Source: JAOTVV01 sp039591075 (lineage in GTDB: Bacteria; Gemmatimonadota; Gemmatimonadetes; Gemmatimonadales; GWC2-71-9). Taken from it: a stretch of DNA of 64,000 nt. The number at the start of each line of letters is the position of its first letter. Position 1 is the first letter of the stretch. The position numbers and the translations under genes were made by a program. The DNA is taken from assembly GCA_039591075.1 (NCBI GenBank), contig JBDHEI010000010.1, positions 1 to 64,000 of the forward strand. Direction: 5' to 3'. Below the pieces are notes generated by a model. It had not been told where the DNA came from. It was given only the letters and a program-made list of their open reading frames with translations, and searched no databases. Of the stretch, positions 42,808-52,126 are shown in pieces.

Positions 42808-44733
42808 ATGCCCACTCGTCTGGTTGTCCTCCTGTGCTCCGCATGGCTGGCGCTTTGGCCTGTGCCGCTCCACGCGCAAACGGACCCTCCCCAGTCCGAG
42901 AGCACCGACTGGTACACGGTGGGCGGCGAGCGCCATGGGGTGAGCTTCTTTCGAGCGCACCGTCACGATGGCGTCGAATACGCGATCGGCGACACGCTGA
43001 CCTTCAATCGTTTCCATACCGCCGAGGTGATGGATGCGTGGCTCCGCCGCTGGGCGGACCGGTATCCCACTCTGGTCGACCTGTACGAAGTGGGCAGGAG
43101 CTTCGAGGGCCGCCCCATTTTCCAGGTCACCCTCACCAACACCGCAACCGGAAAGGCCTCGGACAAACCGGCGGCGTACTTCGAGGGCGGGCGGCACAGC
43201 GGCGAGATTACCGGTTCGGAGTCCGTCCTCTGGATGATCCAACACCTCCTCGTCGGCTACGGCCGCGACCCGGATATCACACGGCTCCTCGACTCGAAAG
43301 CGATCCATCTGCGTCCGCAGAACAATCCCGACGGGTCCCGACTCTATCTGCATACCGCCCAGGCCAATCGCAGCACCGTGCGACCGCACGACTCGGACCG
43401 CGACGGGTTGCTCGACGAGGACCCTCCGGAGGACCTGGACGGCGATGGCGTGATCTTCGCTCTGCGCTGGCGCGTCCGGGACCACGAGCGCGACCAAGCG
43501 AGCCACACACTCGACGAGCGTGATCCGTCTGGGCGCCTCATGAAACGCGTTCCGGAGGGCGAGGGCGATTGGATGGTGATGTCCGAGGGCATGGACAGCG
43601 ACGGTGACGGCCGGTTCAACGAGGACGGAATCGGCGGCCTCGATCTCCACCGCAACTATCCGGAGAACTGGCGGCCGGACCGGGGAGCTGACGCCACAGA
43701 ACGCGGATACACACAGTTTGGCGCCGGAGCCTTTCCACTGAGCGAGCCGGAGACACGGCTGACGGTGCTCTGGCTCCTTGAACACCCCAACGTGTCCGTC
43801 GTCAACTCGATGGACACCCGGGTGCCCATGCATCTCCGACCACCGTCGACGTCGAGGAGTGCCGAGCGTATTTACCCGGAGGATCTGGCGTTCTACGTTA
43901 CGTTCGACTCCATCGGACAGCGGATCACCGGTTATCCGTGGGCAGGTGATGTGTATGACACCTACATGACCCGCGTGCCGGTCAGCCCCGTGACCGGTGA
44001 CTCGGCACGCCCTTCTCCCCTGTTCGGCCACGGTCCCGACTTCGGCTACTTCTACTACGGCGCCATCTGGTACGGTGACGAGCTCTGGAACGGGGGGCGC
44101 ATGCGGGACTACAACGGCGACGGCCTCCTGGACGAGCTGGATGCCCTGACCTGGGACGATCGGGAGAATGACGGACGCGGCTTCCGGGAGTGGGAGCCGT
44201 TGGAGCATCCGGCCCTGGGCGCAGTGGAAATCGGTGGCTTTCATCCCAAGTTCTTCTCCCAGAATCCGCCGCCCGAGATGCTCGAACCTTGGGCGCGAAA
44301 TCAGGGGCTGTTCAATCTCGAGATGGCGCGGTGGCTGCCACAGATCGACGACGTGCGGCTCGAAACCCAACAGACACCCGCTCGTGGGGACAGCGCGACC
44401 TATCGGATGCGTGTGAGCTGGACCAACTCCGGCAGGCTTCCGACCGCTCTACGACAAGCTCAACTCGTGAAGATCGTGCAGGAAGACCGGGTCCGGCTTC
44501 GGTTCGATTCCACCCTCACCACGGGTAAGCCACCCACCGTGCACATCGTCGTGCCGTCGACCCGGGACAAGACGATCCGAGCCGGCTGGACCAGGCCCGG
44601 AGAGCGCAAGTCCGTCACGTTCGAGGTCCTCGTGCTGGGCGGGGCCGGAGTGGAGGGAACGGTGGAGCTGCTCTCGACACGCGGCGGAAGAAAGGAGGCG
44701 CTTTTCGTTCTCGGGACGCCTCCAAACAACTGA
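42808..44733 (+). CDS. Exported M14 family carboxypeptidase-like protein
   Basis: A 641-aa protein with a signal peptide (LVVLLCSAWLALWPVPLHA) and CCGGAGG before ATG 42808. The M14 core shows zinc ligands HxxE (GGRHSGEITGSE), the NPDG turn, LHRNYPENW and a late Glu (GAVEIGGFHPK). At the third zinc-ligand position the usual His appears to be Asp (NSMDTRVPMHLRPP). A C-terminal beta domain follows (~530-641). Periplasmic or secreted; activity is uncertain given the changed ligand. Confidence 0.86.
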   Translation: MPTRLVVLLCSAWLALWPVPLHAQTDPPQSESTDWYTVGGERHGVSFFRAHRHDGVEYAIGDTLTFNRFHTAEVMDAWLRRWADRYPTLVDLYEVGRSFEGRPIFQVTLTNTATGKASDKPAAYFEGGRHSGEITGSESVLWMIQHLLVGYGRDPDITRLLDSKAIHLRPQNNPDGSRLYLHTAQANRSTVRPHDSDRDGLLDEDPPEDLDGDGVIFALRWRVRDHERDQASHTLDERDPSGRLMKRVPEGEGDWMVMSEGMDSDGDGRFNEDGIGGLDLHRNYPENWRPDRGADATERGYTQFGAGAFPLSEPETRLTVLWLLEHPNVSVVNSMDTRVPMHLRPPSTSRSAERIYPEDLAFYVTFDSIGQRITGYPWAGDVYDTYMTRVPVSPVTGDSARPSPLFGHGPDFGYFYYGAIWYGDELWNGGRMRDYNGDGLLDELDALTWDDRENDGRGFREWEPLEHPALGAVEIGGFHPKFFSQNPPPEMLEPWARNQGLFNLEMARWLPQIDDVRLETQQTPARGDSATYRMRVSWTNSGRLPTALRQAQLVKIVQEDRVRLRFDSTLTTGKPPTVHIVVPSTRDKTIRAGWTRPGERKSVTFEVLVLGGAGVEGTVELLSTRGGRKEALFVLGTPPNN

Positions 44734-44746
44734 AGCCACAAAGAGG

Positions 44747-45913
44747 TCAGCCGAGCAGCATCTTGCCGATGGTCTGGAGCTGCATGTTGCTCGTGCCCTC
44801 GTAGATCGCGCCGATCTTCGCGTCGCGGTAGTACTTCTCGACGGGATACTCCTTGGTATACCCGTACCCGCCGAACAGCTCGACGCAGAGGCTCGTAACC
44901 CGCTCCGCCATCTGCGCCGCATAGAGCTTCGCCATCGCTGCTTCCATCATGTACGGCTGCTTCGCGTCACGTAGCCGTGCGGCATTGTAGACCATCAGCC
45001 GTCCTGCCTCGAGCTCGGTCGCAGCCTGTGCAAGCTGGAACTGGACCGCCTGAAAAGTCCCGATCGGCTTGCCGAACTGCTGCCGCTCCATCACATAGCG
45101 CCTGGTGGCATCCAAGGCGCCGCGCGCCACGCCCACCATCTGCGCACCGATGCCGATCCGGCCCACATTGAGCGTCTCGATAGCTACCTTGTAGCCCTTG
45201 CCAATCTCACCGAGCACGTTGTCGGCGGGGACGCGGCAGTTCTCGAGAACCAGCTCCGTCGTGCTCGACGCACGGATGCCGAGTTTGTCTTCTTTCTTGC
45301 CGACTGTGAACCCGGGGAACCCTCGCTCCACGATGAACGCCGTGATGCCTTTGTGTCGCTTGGTCGAATCGACGGTCGCGAACACCACGTAGATCTCTGC
45401 CTCGGCACCGTTGGTAATCCAGAGCTTCGCGCCGTTCAGGAGCCACGCGTTGCCGTCCTGCTCCGCCCTGCACGCGAGGGCAAATGCGTCCGAGCCCGAC
45501 CCGGCCTCCGAGAGGGCGTAGGCACCCACCGTGCCGGCGGCCAGACGTGGGAGGTACGTCTGCTTGAGCGCTTCACTCCCCCAATCGAGGAACGGGACGT
45601 TTACCAGCGTGTTCTGAACGTCCACGAGGACGGACGTGGACGCGTCAATGGCCGAAAGTTCTTCCACCGCCAGCACGCACATGAAGAACGAGCCGCCCGC
45701 ACCACCCAGCTCCATGGGGATATCGATTCCCATGAGCCCAAGCTCGGCAAACTTCGGAAGGAGCGCCGTGTCGAACTTTGCCTCCCGCTCCATCGCCTCC
45801 ACCCGGGGACGGACCTCCGCCTCCGCAAAGTCGCGGACGGCATCGCGAAACATGACCTCGTCTTCGGACAGCGTCGTCAACGGCATGCCCGCCGTGGTCG
45901 TCACATCACTCAT
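44747..45913 (-). CDS. Acyl-CoA dehydrogenase
   Basis: A 388-aa FAD enzyme of beta-oxidation. It has YALSEAGSGSDAFALA and WITNGAEAEIYVVFATVD (FAD/substrate loops), GRIGIGAQMVGVARGAL, and the catalytic base Glu in GAIYEGTSNMQLQTIGK, as in short-chain/butyryl-CoA dehydrogenases. It transfers electrons to ETF. It begins 64 bases after the aldo/keto reductase stop, so the two may share a transcript. Confidence 0.95.
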   Translation of the reverse strand: MSDVTTTAGMPLTTLSEDEVMFRDAVRDFAEAEVRPRVEAMEREAKFDTALLPKFAELGLMGIDIPMELGGAGGSFFMCVLAVEELSAIDASTSVLVDVQNTLVNVPFLDWGSEALKQTYLPRLAAGTVGAYALSEAGSGSDAFALACRAEQDGNAWLLNGAKLWITNGAEAEIYVVFATVDSTKRHKGITAFIVERGFPGFTVGKKEDKLGIRASSTTELVLENCRVPADNVLGEIGKGYKVAIETLNVGRIGIGAQMVGVARGALDATRRYVMERQQFGKPIGTFQAVQFQLAQAATELEAGRLMVYNAARLRDAKQPYMMEAAMAKLYAAQMAERVTSLCVELFGGYGYTKEYPVEKYYRDAKIGAIYEGTSNMQLQTIGKMLLG

Positions 45914-45977
45914 GACCGCTCCCTCGCAGTCTTACTCCACAGCATCCGGCGGTTCCGTACTGCACCCAACAGTTCAT

Positions 45978-46958
45978 TCACTCCCAATCGTGGTCGTAGT
46001 CTTCGCCGAATCCTGCCGCACCCTGCTTGAAGAACGCCGCCTGCGACGCGTATGGCTCGACCATTCCGGAGACCCGCGCCAGTTCCTCCTTGTCCATCGC
46101 CTGGAATTCCTGTGCGATGTGCACGTTCTCTTCGAGTTGGGCAATCGTGTCGCAGCCCACGATTACCGTGCTCACCGGGTGCGTGAGCACCCAGCGCATG
46201 GCATCCTTCATGGAGCGCAGACCGCCGTCCTGGAATACGCGTCCCCGCGCGGGGATCTTCATGGCGATCACACCCATCTGCTTGCGGTTGGCCGCCGGCA
46301 ACAACTCCGCCGCGAACGGCAGGTGATACGGATCGGCCGGATTCAGCGCCATGAGAATGGTGTCGAAATCGAATCGGTTGATGCCATCGAGGAGGACCGC
46401 GGGGTCATAGTGCCCCGTGATACCGAGGAACCGCACCAGGCCTTCGTCGCGGGCCTGCTGCATCGCCTCCATGGCTCCCTGCTGCGCGAAGATGCGGTCC
46501 AACTGCTCGGTGTTGCGCACGTTGTGCAGCTGCCAGAGATCGACATGGTCGGTCTGAAGCCGCTTCAGGCTGTCCTCGAGGAGGCGTAGCGACCCGTCTC
46601 GGGTGCGATCGTGGGTCTTCGTGGCCAGGAACACCTCCTTGCGCCGCGTCGCCATGACCTCGCCGATGTACGACTGGCTCAGTCCACGGCCGTACGCCGC
46701 AGCCGTGTCGATGTAGTTCACGCCGAGATCGATTGCCCTATTGATGATGGACACCGACTCATCGAGCTTTCCCGCCTGCTCCAGCGTCGCCTGGCCACCG
46801 AGACTGAAGAGTCGAACGGGGTGTCCCGTGCGGCCGAGTGGCCGCTCGGGCATCGGGAGCTCGGGTCCGAGCGGGGCTTCACGACACAACCACACCGATG
46901 CCGTGCCGGCAGCGCCCATCTTCACGAAATCACGCCGAGATACGTCTTGCGGTGCCAT
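45978..46958 (-). CDS. Tat-exported aldo/keto reductase
   Basis: A 326-aa protein. The N-terminal twin-arginine motif SRRDFVKMGAAGTASVWL suggests Tat export, unusual for this fold. The AKR barrel follows: catalytic Y in DTAAAYGRG, K in FLATKTHD and H in LWQLHN, with an Asp earlier. ATG 46958 is preferred because GGAGG lies six bases upstream; ATG 46964 abuts it. Substrate unknown; NADPH use outside the cytoplasm would need explanation. Confidence 0.85.
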   Translation of the reverse strand: MAPQDVSRRDFVKMGAAGTASVWLCREAPLGPELPMPERPLGRTGHPVRLFSLGGQATLEQAGKLDESVSIINRAIDLGVNYIDTAAAYGRGLSQSYIGEVMATRRKEVFLATKTHDRTRDGSLRLLEDSLKRLQTDHVDLWQLHNVRNTEQLDRIFAQQGAMEAMQQARDEGLVRFLGITGHYDPAVLLDGINRFDFDTILMALNPADPYHLPFAAELLPAANRKQMGVIAMKIPARGRVFQDGGLRSMKDAMRWVLTHPVSTVIVGCDTIAQLEENVHIAQEFQAMDKEELARVSGMVEPYASQAAFFKQGAAGFGEDYDHDWE

Positions 46959-47164
46959 GGCCATCCTCCAAGCGCGTTGTCTGGAAGCGGGGACCCTCGG
47001 TGCCGGGAGGAACGGAGAGGGACTCCCACATAAGATGGGTCACGGACCCATCCAACGGGAGGGCGTGTCGTGGCGCTGACCGGCCGTTCGTACTCCGCAG
47101 GTCGCGGGCCGCGCCCCGAACAGCCAAGTTATGCCGTTCGGACTCAGCAACCGCAGAGGCCAGC

Positions 47165-48139
47165 ATGCCCCACATCCGACTGCGCTACCTGTCGCGTGCC
47201 GACGTCGAGAGCATCGGCCTCACCATGGGAGAGATCGTCGACGCCGTCGAGGCGATGTTTCTCGACAAGGCACGGGGTGAGGCGGAAATGCCACCCAAGC
47301 CGGCGATCCACCCGGCTCAGGACGCCTTCATTCACGCCATGCCCGCGTTTCTCCCGCGGACAGGCGCGGCCGGCGTGAAATGGATCTCGGGGAACCCCGG
47401 GAACCGTGCCCGTGGCCTGCCCTACATCGCCGGACTCCTCATCCTGAACGATCCGGACACCGGGATCCCTATTGCGGTCATGGATGCTACCTGGATCACC
47501 GCCATGCGCACGGGCGCCGCAACGGCGGTTGCGGCGACCCACCTCGCGCGATCCGAATCGAAAACTGTGGGTATTGTGGCGTGCGGCGTGCAGGGGCGCA
47601 CCAACCTCGAGGCCCTGTGCACCCGCTTTGCGATCGAAGAAGCGCGGGCCTATGACATCGACACCGACGCGGCGCATAGCTACGCGGACGAAATGACGCG
47701 CCAGTGTGGCATGACCGTGACCGTGGTGCGTGACCCGCGGGAGGCGGTGGCGGAGCTCGACATGGTGGTCACCAGTGGCCCGATCCTGCGCGATCCGTCT
47801 CCCGTGATCGAGGCCGGATGGATGTCCCGCGGCGCATTCGCCTGCGCGCTCGACTTCGATTCCTATTGGACGCCGGCGGCGGTCAGAGCCGCCGATCGGT
47901 TCGTGACCGACGACCTCCCCCAGTTGGACTACTACCGTTCGCTCGGGTTCTTCAGGCACATCCCCGCGCCCGATGGAGACCTCGCCGAGATTGTCGCGGG
48001 TGGCGTGCCTGGCCGCCAATCCGATAACGAGTCCATCCTGTGCATGAACTTGGGTTTGGCCCTGGAGGACATGGCCGTGGGCAAGCTCATCTACGATCGA
48101 GCCGTCGGCCTGGATATCGGCGTGGAACTAGACCTGTGA
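47165..48139 (+). CDS. Ornithine cyclodeaminase / mu-crystallin family protein
   Basis: A 324-aa NAD(P)-binding protein. It has the OCD substrate region (GVKWISGNPGNRARGLPYIA), the Rossmann turn GIVACGVQGRTNLEAL and DMVVTSGPIL. Relatives include ornithine cyclodeaminase, L-alanine dehydrogenase and imine reductases, so the substrate is uncertain. ATG 47165 gives normal family length; a much longer frame upstream is shadow. Followed by a bidirectional hairpin. Confidence 0.88.
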   Translation: MPHIRLRYLSRADVESIGLTMGEIVDAVEAMFLDKARGEAEMPPKPAIHPAQDAFIHAMPAFLPRTGAAGVKWISGNPGNRARGLPYIAGLLILNDPDTGIPIAVMDATWITAMRTGAATAVAATHLARSESKTVGIVACGVQGRTNLEALCTRFAIEEARAYDIDTDAAHSYADEMTRQCGMTVTVVRDPREAVAELDMVVTSGPILRDPSPVIEAGWMSRGAFACALDFDSYWTPAAVRAADRFVTDDLPQLDYYRSLGFFRHIPAPDGDLAEIVAGGVPGRQSDNESILCMNLGLALEDMAVGKLIYDRAVGLDIGVELDL

Positions 48140-48190
48140 CGGCCAGATCTCACCTCTCGGGTCACCCTTACCCGGAGTGACGACGTCGAC

Positions 48191-48228
48191 CGTGGGGCGC
48201 AGACGCATTGCGTATGTCTGCGCCCACG
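48191..48228. terminator. Bidirectional hairpin between converging genes
   Basis: CGTGGG(G)CGCAGAC pairs with GTCTGCGCCCACG around an 11-base loop; one bulged G. It lies between the OCD-family gene and the S9 peptidase gene. Confidence 0.6.
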
Positions 48229-48245
48229 TGTGTCGGCGGAGCGGT

Positions 48246-50732
48246 CTATCGACCGGTCGAGACCTTCTTCCCTTCCGGCGGTCCCTGTTTCACATAGCGC
48301 TCGAGCCACTCCTGCATCTCCCATAGCATGTGCAGGATCGACTCACGGGCGCGGTAGCCGTGGCTCTCGTGCGGCAGCAGGACGAGGCGCGCCGTCTTGC
48401 CGAGTCCCTTGAGCGCGTGGTAGTAGCGTTCGCTCTGGATCGGGAACGTACCGGAGTTGTTATCGGCTTCGCCGTGGATCAGGAGAATCGGCTCGTTGAT
48501 CTTGTCGGCGTTCATGAACGGTGACATCCGGAAGTACACCTCCGGCGCCTCCCAGAACGTGCGCTGCTCGGCCTGAAACCCAAATGGTGTGAGTGACCGA
48601 TTGTATGCACCCGATCGAGCGATACCGGCAGAGAAGACGTCGGAGTGCGCGAGCACGTTGGCCGCCATGAACGCACCGTAGGAGTGGCCCCCGATGCCCA
48701 TGCGGCCGCGCTCCGCAATGCCTCGACGCTCCATCTCCACCGTCGCCGCCTCGGCGCTCGCAACGAGCTGCTCGACGTACGTATCGTTGGGCTCCGCATC
48801 ACCCTCGCCGACGATCGGCATGGTGGCACCATCCAGCACCGCGTACCCGAGCGCGACCCAGATGGGCGTGGACCACCCGCCAAGACGCGTGTACCGGTAC
48901 GGCGACCCCACCACCTGTGCTGCGGCATCGGGATCCTTGAACTCCCGCGGATATGCCCACACGAAGAGGGGAAGCGGACCGTCACGCTGCGCATCGTATC
49001 CTGGTGGTAGGTACAGGGTGCCCGACAGCGTCACGCCGTCGGCGCGCTGGTATTGGATCAGCTCTTTCTGCATCCCCTCCAACTGGCGCGTCGGATTGAG
49101 GAAGAACGTGAGCTGGTTTACGCCCCCACGGCGGAGATCCCGAATGAAGTAATTGGGTGGCTCCTCCTGCGATTCCCGACTCGTGAGGATGGTCCGCGCT
49201 TGGTCGTCCAGCACCTCGAGAGGAACTTCATAGACGGGCGCTTCGGAGCGGAACAGGCGCTGGGTTTGCTTGGAGCGAAGGTCGAACTTATCGATGAACG
49301 GCCGATCACCCTCGGGTGACGCCCCCTGGCCTCGCAGGAACAGCGCGCGACCCCGATCGGTGGTGCGAAGCACATAGCGGCCACGCGCATTCATCCGCAT
49401 CACCGGCATTCCCGGATCGTTGTACCGATCCTCATACGATCGGTCGAAGATCAGCTCGGGCTCACTCTCCAGGCTATTGGGGCGGACTCGCCACACCCGC
49501 GCCTGCCGCGTTCGCCACCACCTCTCGGTCACCAACGCCAAATCGTCGCTCCCCCACATGATGCCACCGTACCGGTAGCCCAGCGTGATGACGGGCTCGG
49601 GGGTATTGGCAAACGGCGCAGCGTGCACGACCACGCGGTCGCGCTGCTCTGCCGGCTTACCTGCGTCGCCGCCGTCGAGGGCCTCTACCCAATAGAGCGT
49701 CGCTGGGGCATCCGCCCGCCAAGACACGTTGCGCGGTCCCGTGGGCACGCTGCCAAAGGGTACCGGCACCTCTTCCTGAAGCGGCAGGTCGGCGATCAGA
49801 TAGACCGGGTACCCGTTCATGTCGAGTACCTCGATGCGGTTCGGGAACCGGTACCACGGCACCAGATACGAGAACGGGCGGTGGGTGCGCTCAACCAAGA
49901 CGTACCGTCCATCGGGCGACGGGCTGAAGCTCCCGATCAGGCCAGGATCGCCCAGCCGCGTAACCTTCCCGTCCACCGTAATGCGCACGAGCTGCGCGGT
50001 GCCATAGTGCTCAAAAAGTGCTTCGTCGTGCCGGTTCTCGAGGAGATCCTGATACGTCCTGGCAGGGGCGGTCTTGTCGACGTTCTGCTGGATGGTCGGT
50101 CCACTCGGTACCCGGGTCTCCGCCGGCTCCGTGCCGCGCGCTTCGGGGATCATCGTCACCAGGATCGTCCACGAATCGGCCACCCAGACCGGCCCACCCG
50201 CCAGCACGGTGTTGAGCACCGGGCCGGTCAGTCGACGAGCCTGGCCCGTCTCGATGTCCGCCACCCACAGCTCGATCCCATCGTTGGCAGTTTGCGTGAA
50301 GGCGACCCGCTTGCCGTCGGGTGACCACTCGACGTCTTCGAGTTTCGGATTGGCCGGCAATCCGGTGACAACCACCTCACGGCGATCAGCGATGCGCATG
50401 AACCGCGCCCCAGTGTACGGGGTGCGCCGCGAGCGGCCATTGGTTCGAGGCGCGATGCGCGTTCCGGCGAGCCGAAGCTCCCGCGCAGCCAGATCCGCGA
50501 TGGGCGGAAGACTCGGCCTCTCGAGCAGCAGCATCCATTCGTCGTCGGGGCTCATGCGCACCGCTGGAGTCGGTGGCGCATCCACGATGCCTACCAGCAC
50601 CTGCGCGGGCTGTCGATATCCCTGTTCGGTGCCCTGAGCGAAGGCCAATCCTTCGGTGAAAGCCACCGCGCTGCAAGCCGCAAGCAACGAAACGCCGATG
50701 GAACTGCGACGGTAGATGGACGCGACACGCAT
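48246..50732 (-). CDS. Exported S9 family peptidase
   Basis: An 828-aa protein with a signal peptide (SIGVSLLAACSAVAFTEGL). A beta-propeller-like half (~50-560) has WSPDGKRVAFTQTANDGIEL and SPSPDGRYVLVER repeats. The C-terminal alpha/beta-hydrolase has the Ser in GGHSYGAFMA, Asp in HGEADNNSG and His in PHESHGY. It resembles acylaminoacyl/dipeptidyl peptidases of family S9. GGAGG is seven bases before ATG 50732. It sits next to the truncated hypF. Confidence 0.93.
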   Translation of the reverse strand: MRVASIYRRSSIGVSLLAACSAVAFTEGLAFAQGTEQGYRQPAQVLVGIVDAPPTPAVRMSPDDEWMLLLERPSLPPIADLAARELRLAGTRIAPRTNGRSRRTPYTGARFMRIADRREVVVTGLPANPKLEDVEWSPDGKRVAFTQTANDGIELWVADIETGQARRLTGPVLNTVLAGGPVWVADSWTILVTMIPEARGTEPAETRVPSGPTIQQNVDKTAPARTYQDLLENRHDEALFEHYGTAQLVRITVDGKVTRLGDPGLIGSFSPSPDGRYVLVERTHRPFSYLVPWYRFPNRIEVLDMNGYPVYLIADLPLQEEVPVPFGSVPTGPRNVSWRADAPATLYWVEALDGGDAGKPAEQRDRVVVHAAPFANTPEPVITLGYRYGGIMWGSDDLALVTERWWRTRQARVWRVRPNSLESEPELIFDRSYEDRYNDPGMPVMRMNARGRYVLRTTDRGRALFLRGQGASPEGDRPFIDKFDLRSKQTQRLFRSEAPVYEVPLEVLDDQARTILTSRESQEEPPNYFIRDLRRGGVNQLTFFLNPTRQLEGMQKELIQYQRADGVTLSGTLYLPPGYDAQRDGPLPLFVWAYPREFKDPDAAAQVVGSPYRYTRLGGWSTPIWVALGYAVLDGATMPIVGEGDAEPNDTYVEQLVASAEAATVEMERRGIAERGRMGIGGHSYGAFMAANVLAHSDVFSAGIARSGAYNRSLTPFGFQAEQRTFWEAPEVYFRMSPFMNADKINEPILLIHGEADNNSGTFPIQSERYYHALKGLGKTARLVLLPHESHGYRARESILHMLWEMQEWLERYVKQGPPEGKKVSTGR

Positions 50733-50785
50733 TGCCGCCACCTCCCTGTGTGAAAACGAGATTCGATCGAACCTATCGAGGGAGT

Positions 50786-51007
50786 TTACGCTGCGGTTCG
50801 GGCCCCGGCTAGAGAAAAGGGCGAGCCTCCGCCTCTGCCGCTCAACGGATCCGTGGTAGTTGGGCCCCGGTAGCACGTCCACCACCTTTCGGGGACGAGT
50901 CCGTGCCGCGTCACCAGGCGGTGGATGAGCGGGCGGAACCCGACACCCTGCACGACCCCAGTCACGGTGATCTCGAGCGCAGTTCGTTCCTGCGACGGGG
51001 TCGTCAC
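50786..51007 (-). pseudogene. hypF: Truncated hypF (N-terminal acylphosphatase stub)
   Basis: A 73-codon frame whose first ~38 residues match the HypF acylphosphatase domain (LEITVTGVVQGVGFRPLIHR). It then runs into unrelated sequence and stops. Full HypF is about 750 aa and makes the CN ligand of [NiFe] hydrogenases. The GTG start overlaps the hypB stop, so it was once hypA-hypB-hypF. The rest of the gene is absent and an S9 peptidase gene begins 54 bases on. Confidence 0.8.
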
Positions 51008-51678
51008 CGGGCGCGTGCGTCCCGAACCTGGTTCCCTAGGAAGGCGTACCAGTCCTCGAGACCCTCCCTGGAGCGGGCCGAGGTGCGGAAGAAGGTGAGG
51101 GCGCCGTGCACATCCCGTGCGATCGCTTCCGCTCGCTCGATGTCGAACGGGACGTACGGAAGCAGATCGATCTTGGTGAATACGGCGTAGCGCGACTGCT
51201 GAAACATCTTCGGGTACTTCACCGGTTTGTCCTCGCCCTCTGTCACCGAGAACAGGACGATCTTCGCCGTCTCACCGAGGTCCCAGCTTGCCGGACAGAC
51301 CAGATTACCCACGTTCTCGATGAAGAGCAGGTCGGTTGACTCGAGGTCGACCCCGTCGAGCGCGGCCTGGACCTGCCGAGCATCCAGATGGCAGGCACCT
51401 CCGGTCACGACAGCCTGCACCAGGTGCTCGGTGCGGGCGGCAAGACGGTCGGCATCGTTCTGGGTCTGCACATCGCCGGTCACCACCGCGATTTGAAGTT
51501 CTTGTCCCAGATCCTCGAGCGTACGCTCCAGGAGCGTCGTCTTCCCGGAGCCGGGCGACGAGACGAGGTTGAAGGTTGCCACCCGGTGCTGGGCGAGCCG
51601 GCGGCGGACGGCGGCGGCCAGCTCGTCGTTGCGTGCCATGACCCGCTCTCTGATCTCAATCGTCCGGACGGCCATCAT
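51004..51678 (-). CDS. hypB: Hydrogenase nickel incorporation GTPase HypB
   Basis: A 224-aa G3E GTPase delivering Ni to [NiFe] hydrogenase (or urease in some species). It has the P-loop SSPGSGKTTLL (~40-50), the metal-site GGACHLDARQ, DLLFIENVGNLVCPA (switch) and FTKIDLLP (G4). It lacks the N-terminal His-rich or CxxCGC extension. Its start overlaps hypA by 23 bases. The sequence looks intact, but its partner hypF is truncated and no hydrogenase gene is present here. Confidence 0.93.
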   Translation of the reverse strand: MMAVRTIEIRERVMARNDELAAAVRRRLAQHRVATFNLVSSPGSGKTTLLERTLEDLGQELQIAVVTGDVQTQNDADRLAARTEHLVQAVVTGGACHLDARQVQAALDGVDLESTDLLFIENVGNLVCPASWDLGETAKIVLFSVTEGEDKPVKYPKMFQQSRYAVFTKIDLLPYVPFDIERAEAIARDVHGALTFFRTSARSREGLEDWYAFLGNQVRDARAR

Positions 51679-51916
51679 CGATCTCCAGATAACTCACCCG
51701 GAGCACGTCTCCGGTCACGCGGGCGATCACGGGTTTTGCCGCTTTGAACGGGGGGCTCGTCAGCAGCGTCTCGAGCCAGAACTCCAGGCTATCGGCCTCC
51801 ACGCCGGCCGCATCGCCGACATCCAGGCCAACTTCAACGACGTTCTCGAGTTGGTCCCGCGCCACGTGGCGTTCGGCGATCGCACAGACCTCGAGCGCGA
51901 GGGTCATCTCGTGCAT
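51656..51916 (-). CDS. hypA: Short HypA-like nickel metallochaperone
   Basis: An 86-aa protein with the nickel-binding MHEMTLALEVC start and the family core (NVVEVGLDVGDAAGVEADSL). It lacks the C-terminal zinc ribbon with two CxxC pairs of standard ~113-aa HypA. It ends LRVSYLEIDDGRPDD, an ending I associate with a short HypA subgroup. It may therefore be a natural variant rather than decayed. First of the hypA-hypB pair. Confidence 0.75.
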   Translation of the reverse strand: MHEMTLALEVCAIAERHVARDQLENVVEVGLDVGDAAGVEADSLEFWLETLLTSPPFKAAKPVIARVTGDVLRVSYLEIDDGRPDD

Positions 51917-51925
51917 GGACGATTG

Positions 51926-52126
51926 TCAGGGGGAGGTGTCGACGGGCAGGGCCCGGTGCCCCCATGCCTCCAGTCGTTCAATGATACGGGCCACGAGTGA
52001 CCCCACGCCATCCCTGACGATTGGGCTGAGATCGATGGAAAGTTCCTCCAGCTCCGGCGGGAGTTCGATCGCCCCCTGTGACGAGGCAGCGGCGGCCGGT
52101 ACAGGCTCGCGCTCGGGTGCGTCTCT
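51926..52126 (-). pseudogene. Coding remnant upstream of hypA (3' end of an unidentified gene)
   Basis: A 66-codon open stretch with coding-like composition (LPPELEELSIDLSPIVRDGV, RIIERLEAWGHRALPVD) ends 10 bases before hypA and is bounded upstream by an in-frame stop at 52127-52129. No ATG and no credible start is visible, so it looks like the C-terminal end of a lost gene of the same operon. I cannot identify it. Confidence 0.45.

Noticed and set aside
42616..44370. 584-aa open frame on minus
   Set aside because: It is antisense to the M14 carboxypeptidase; no domain or start signal.
46838..47164. N-terminal extension of the ornithine-cyclodeaminase-like frame
   Set aside because: It runs through the divergent aldo/keto reductase start and does not look like the family. 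ATG 47165 gives normal length.
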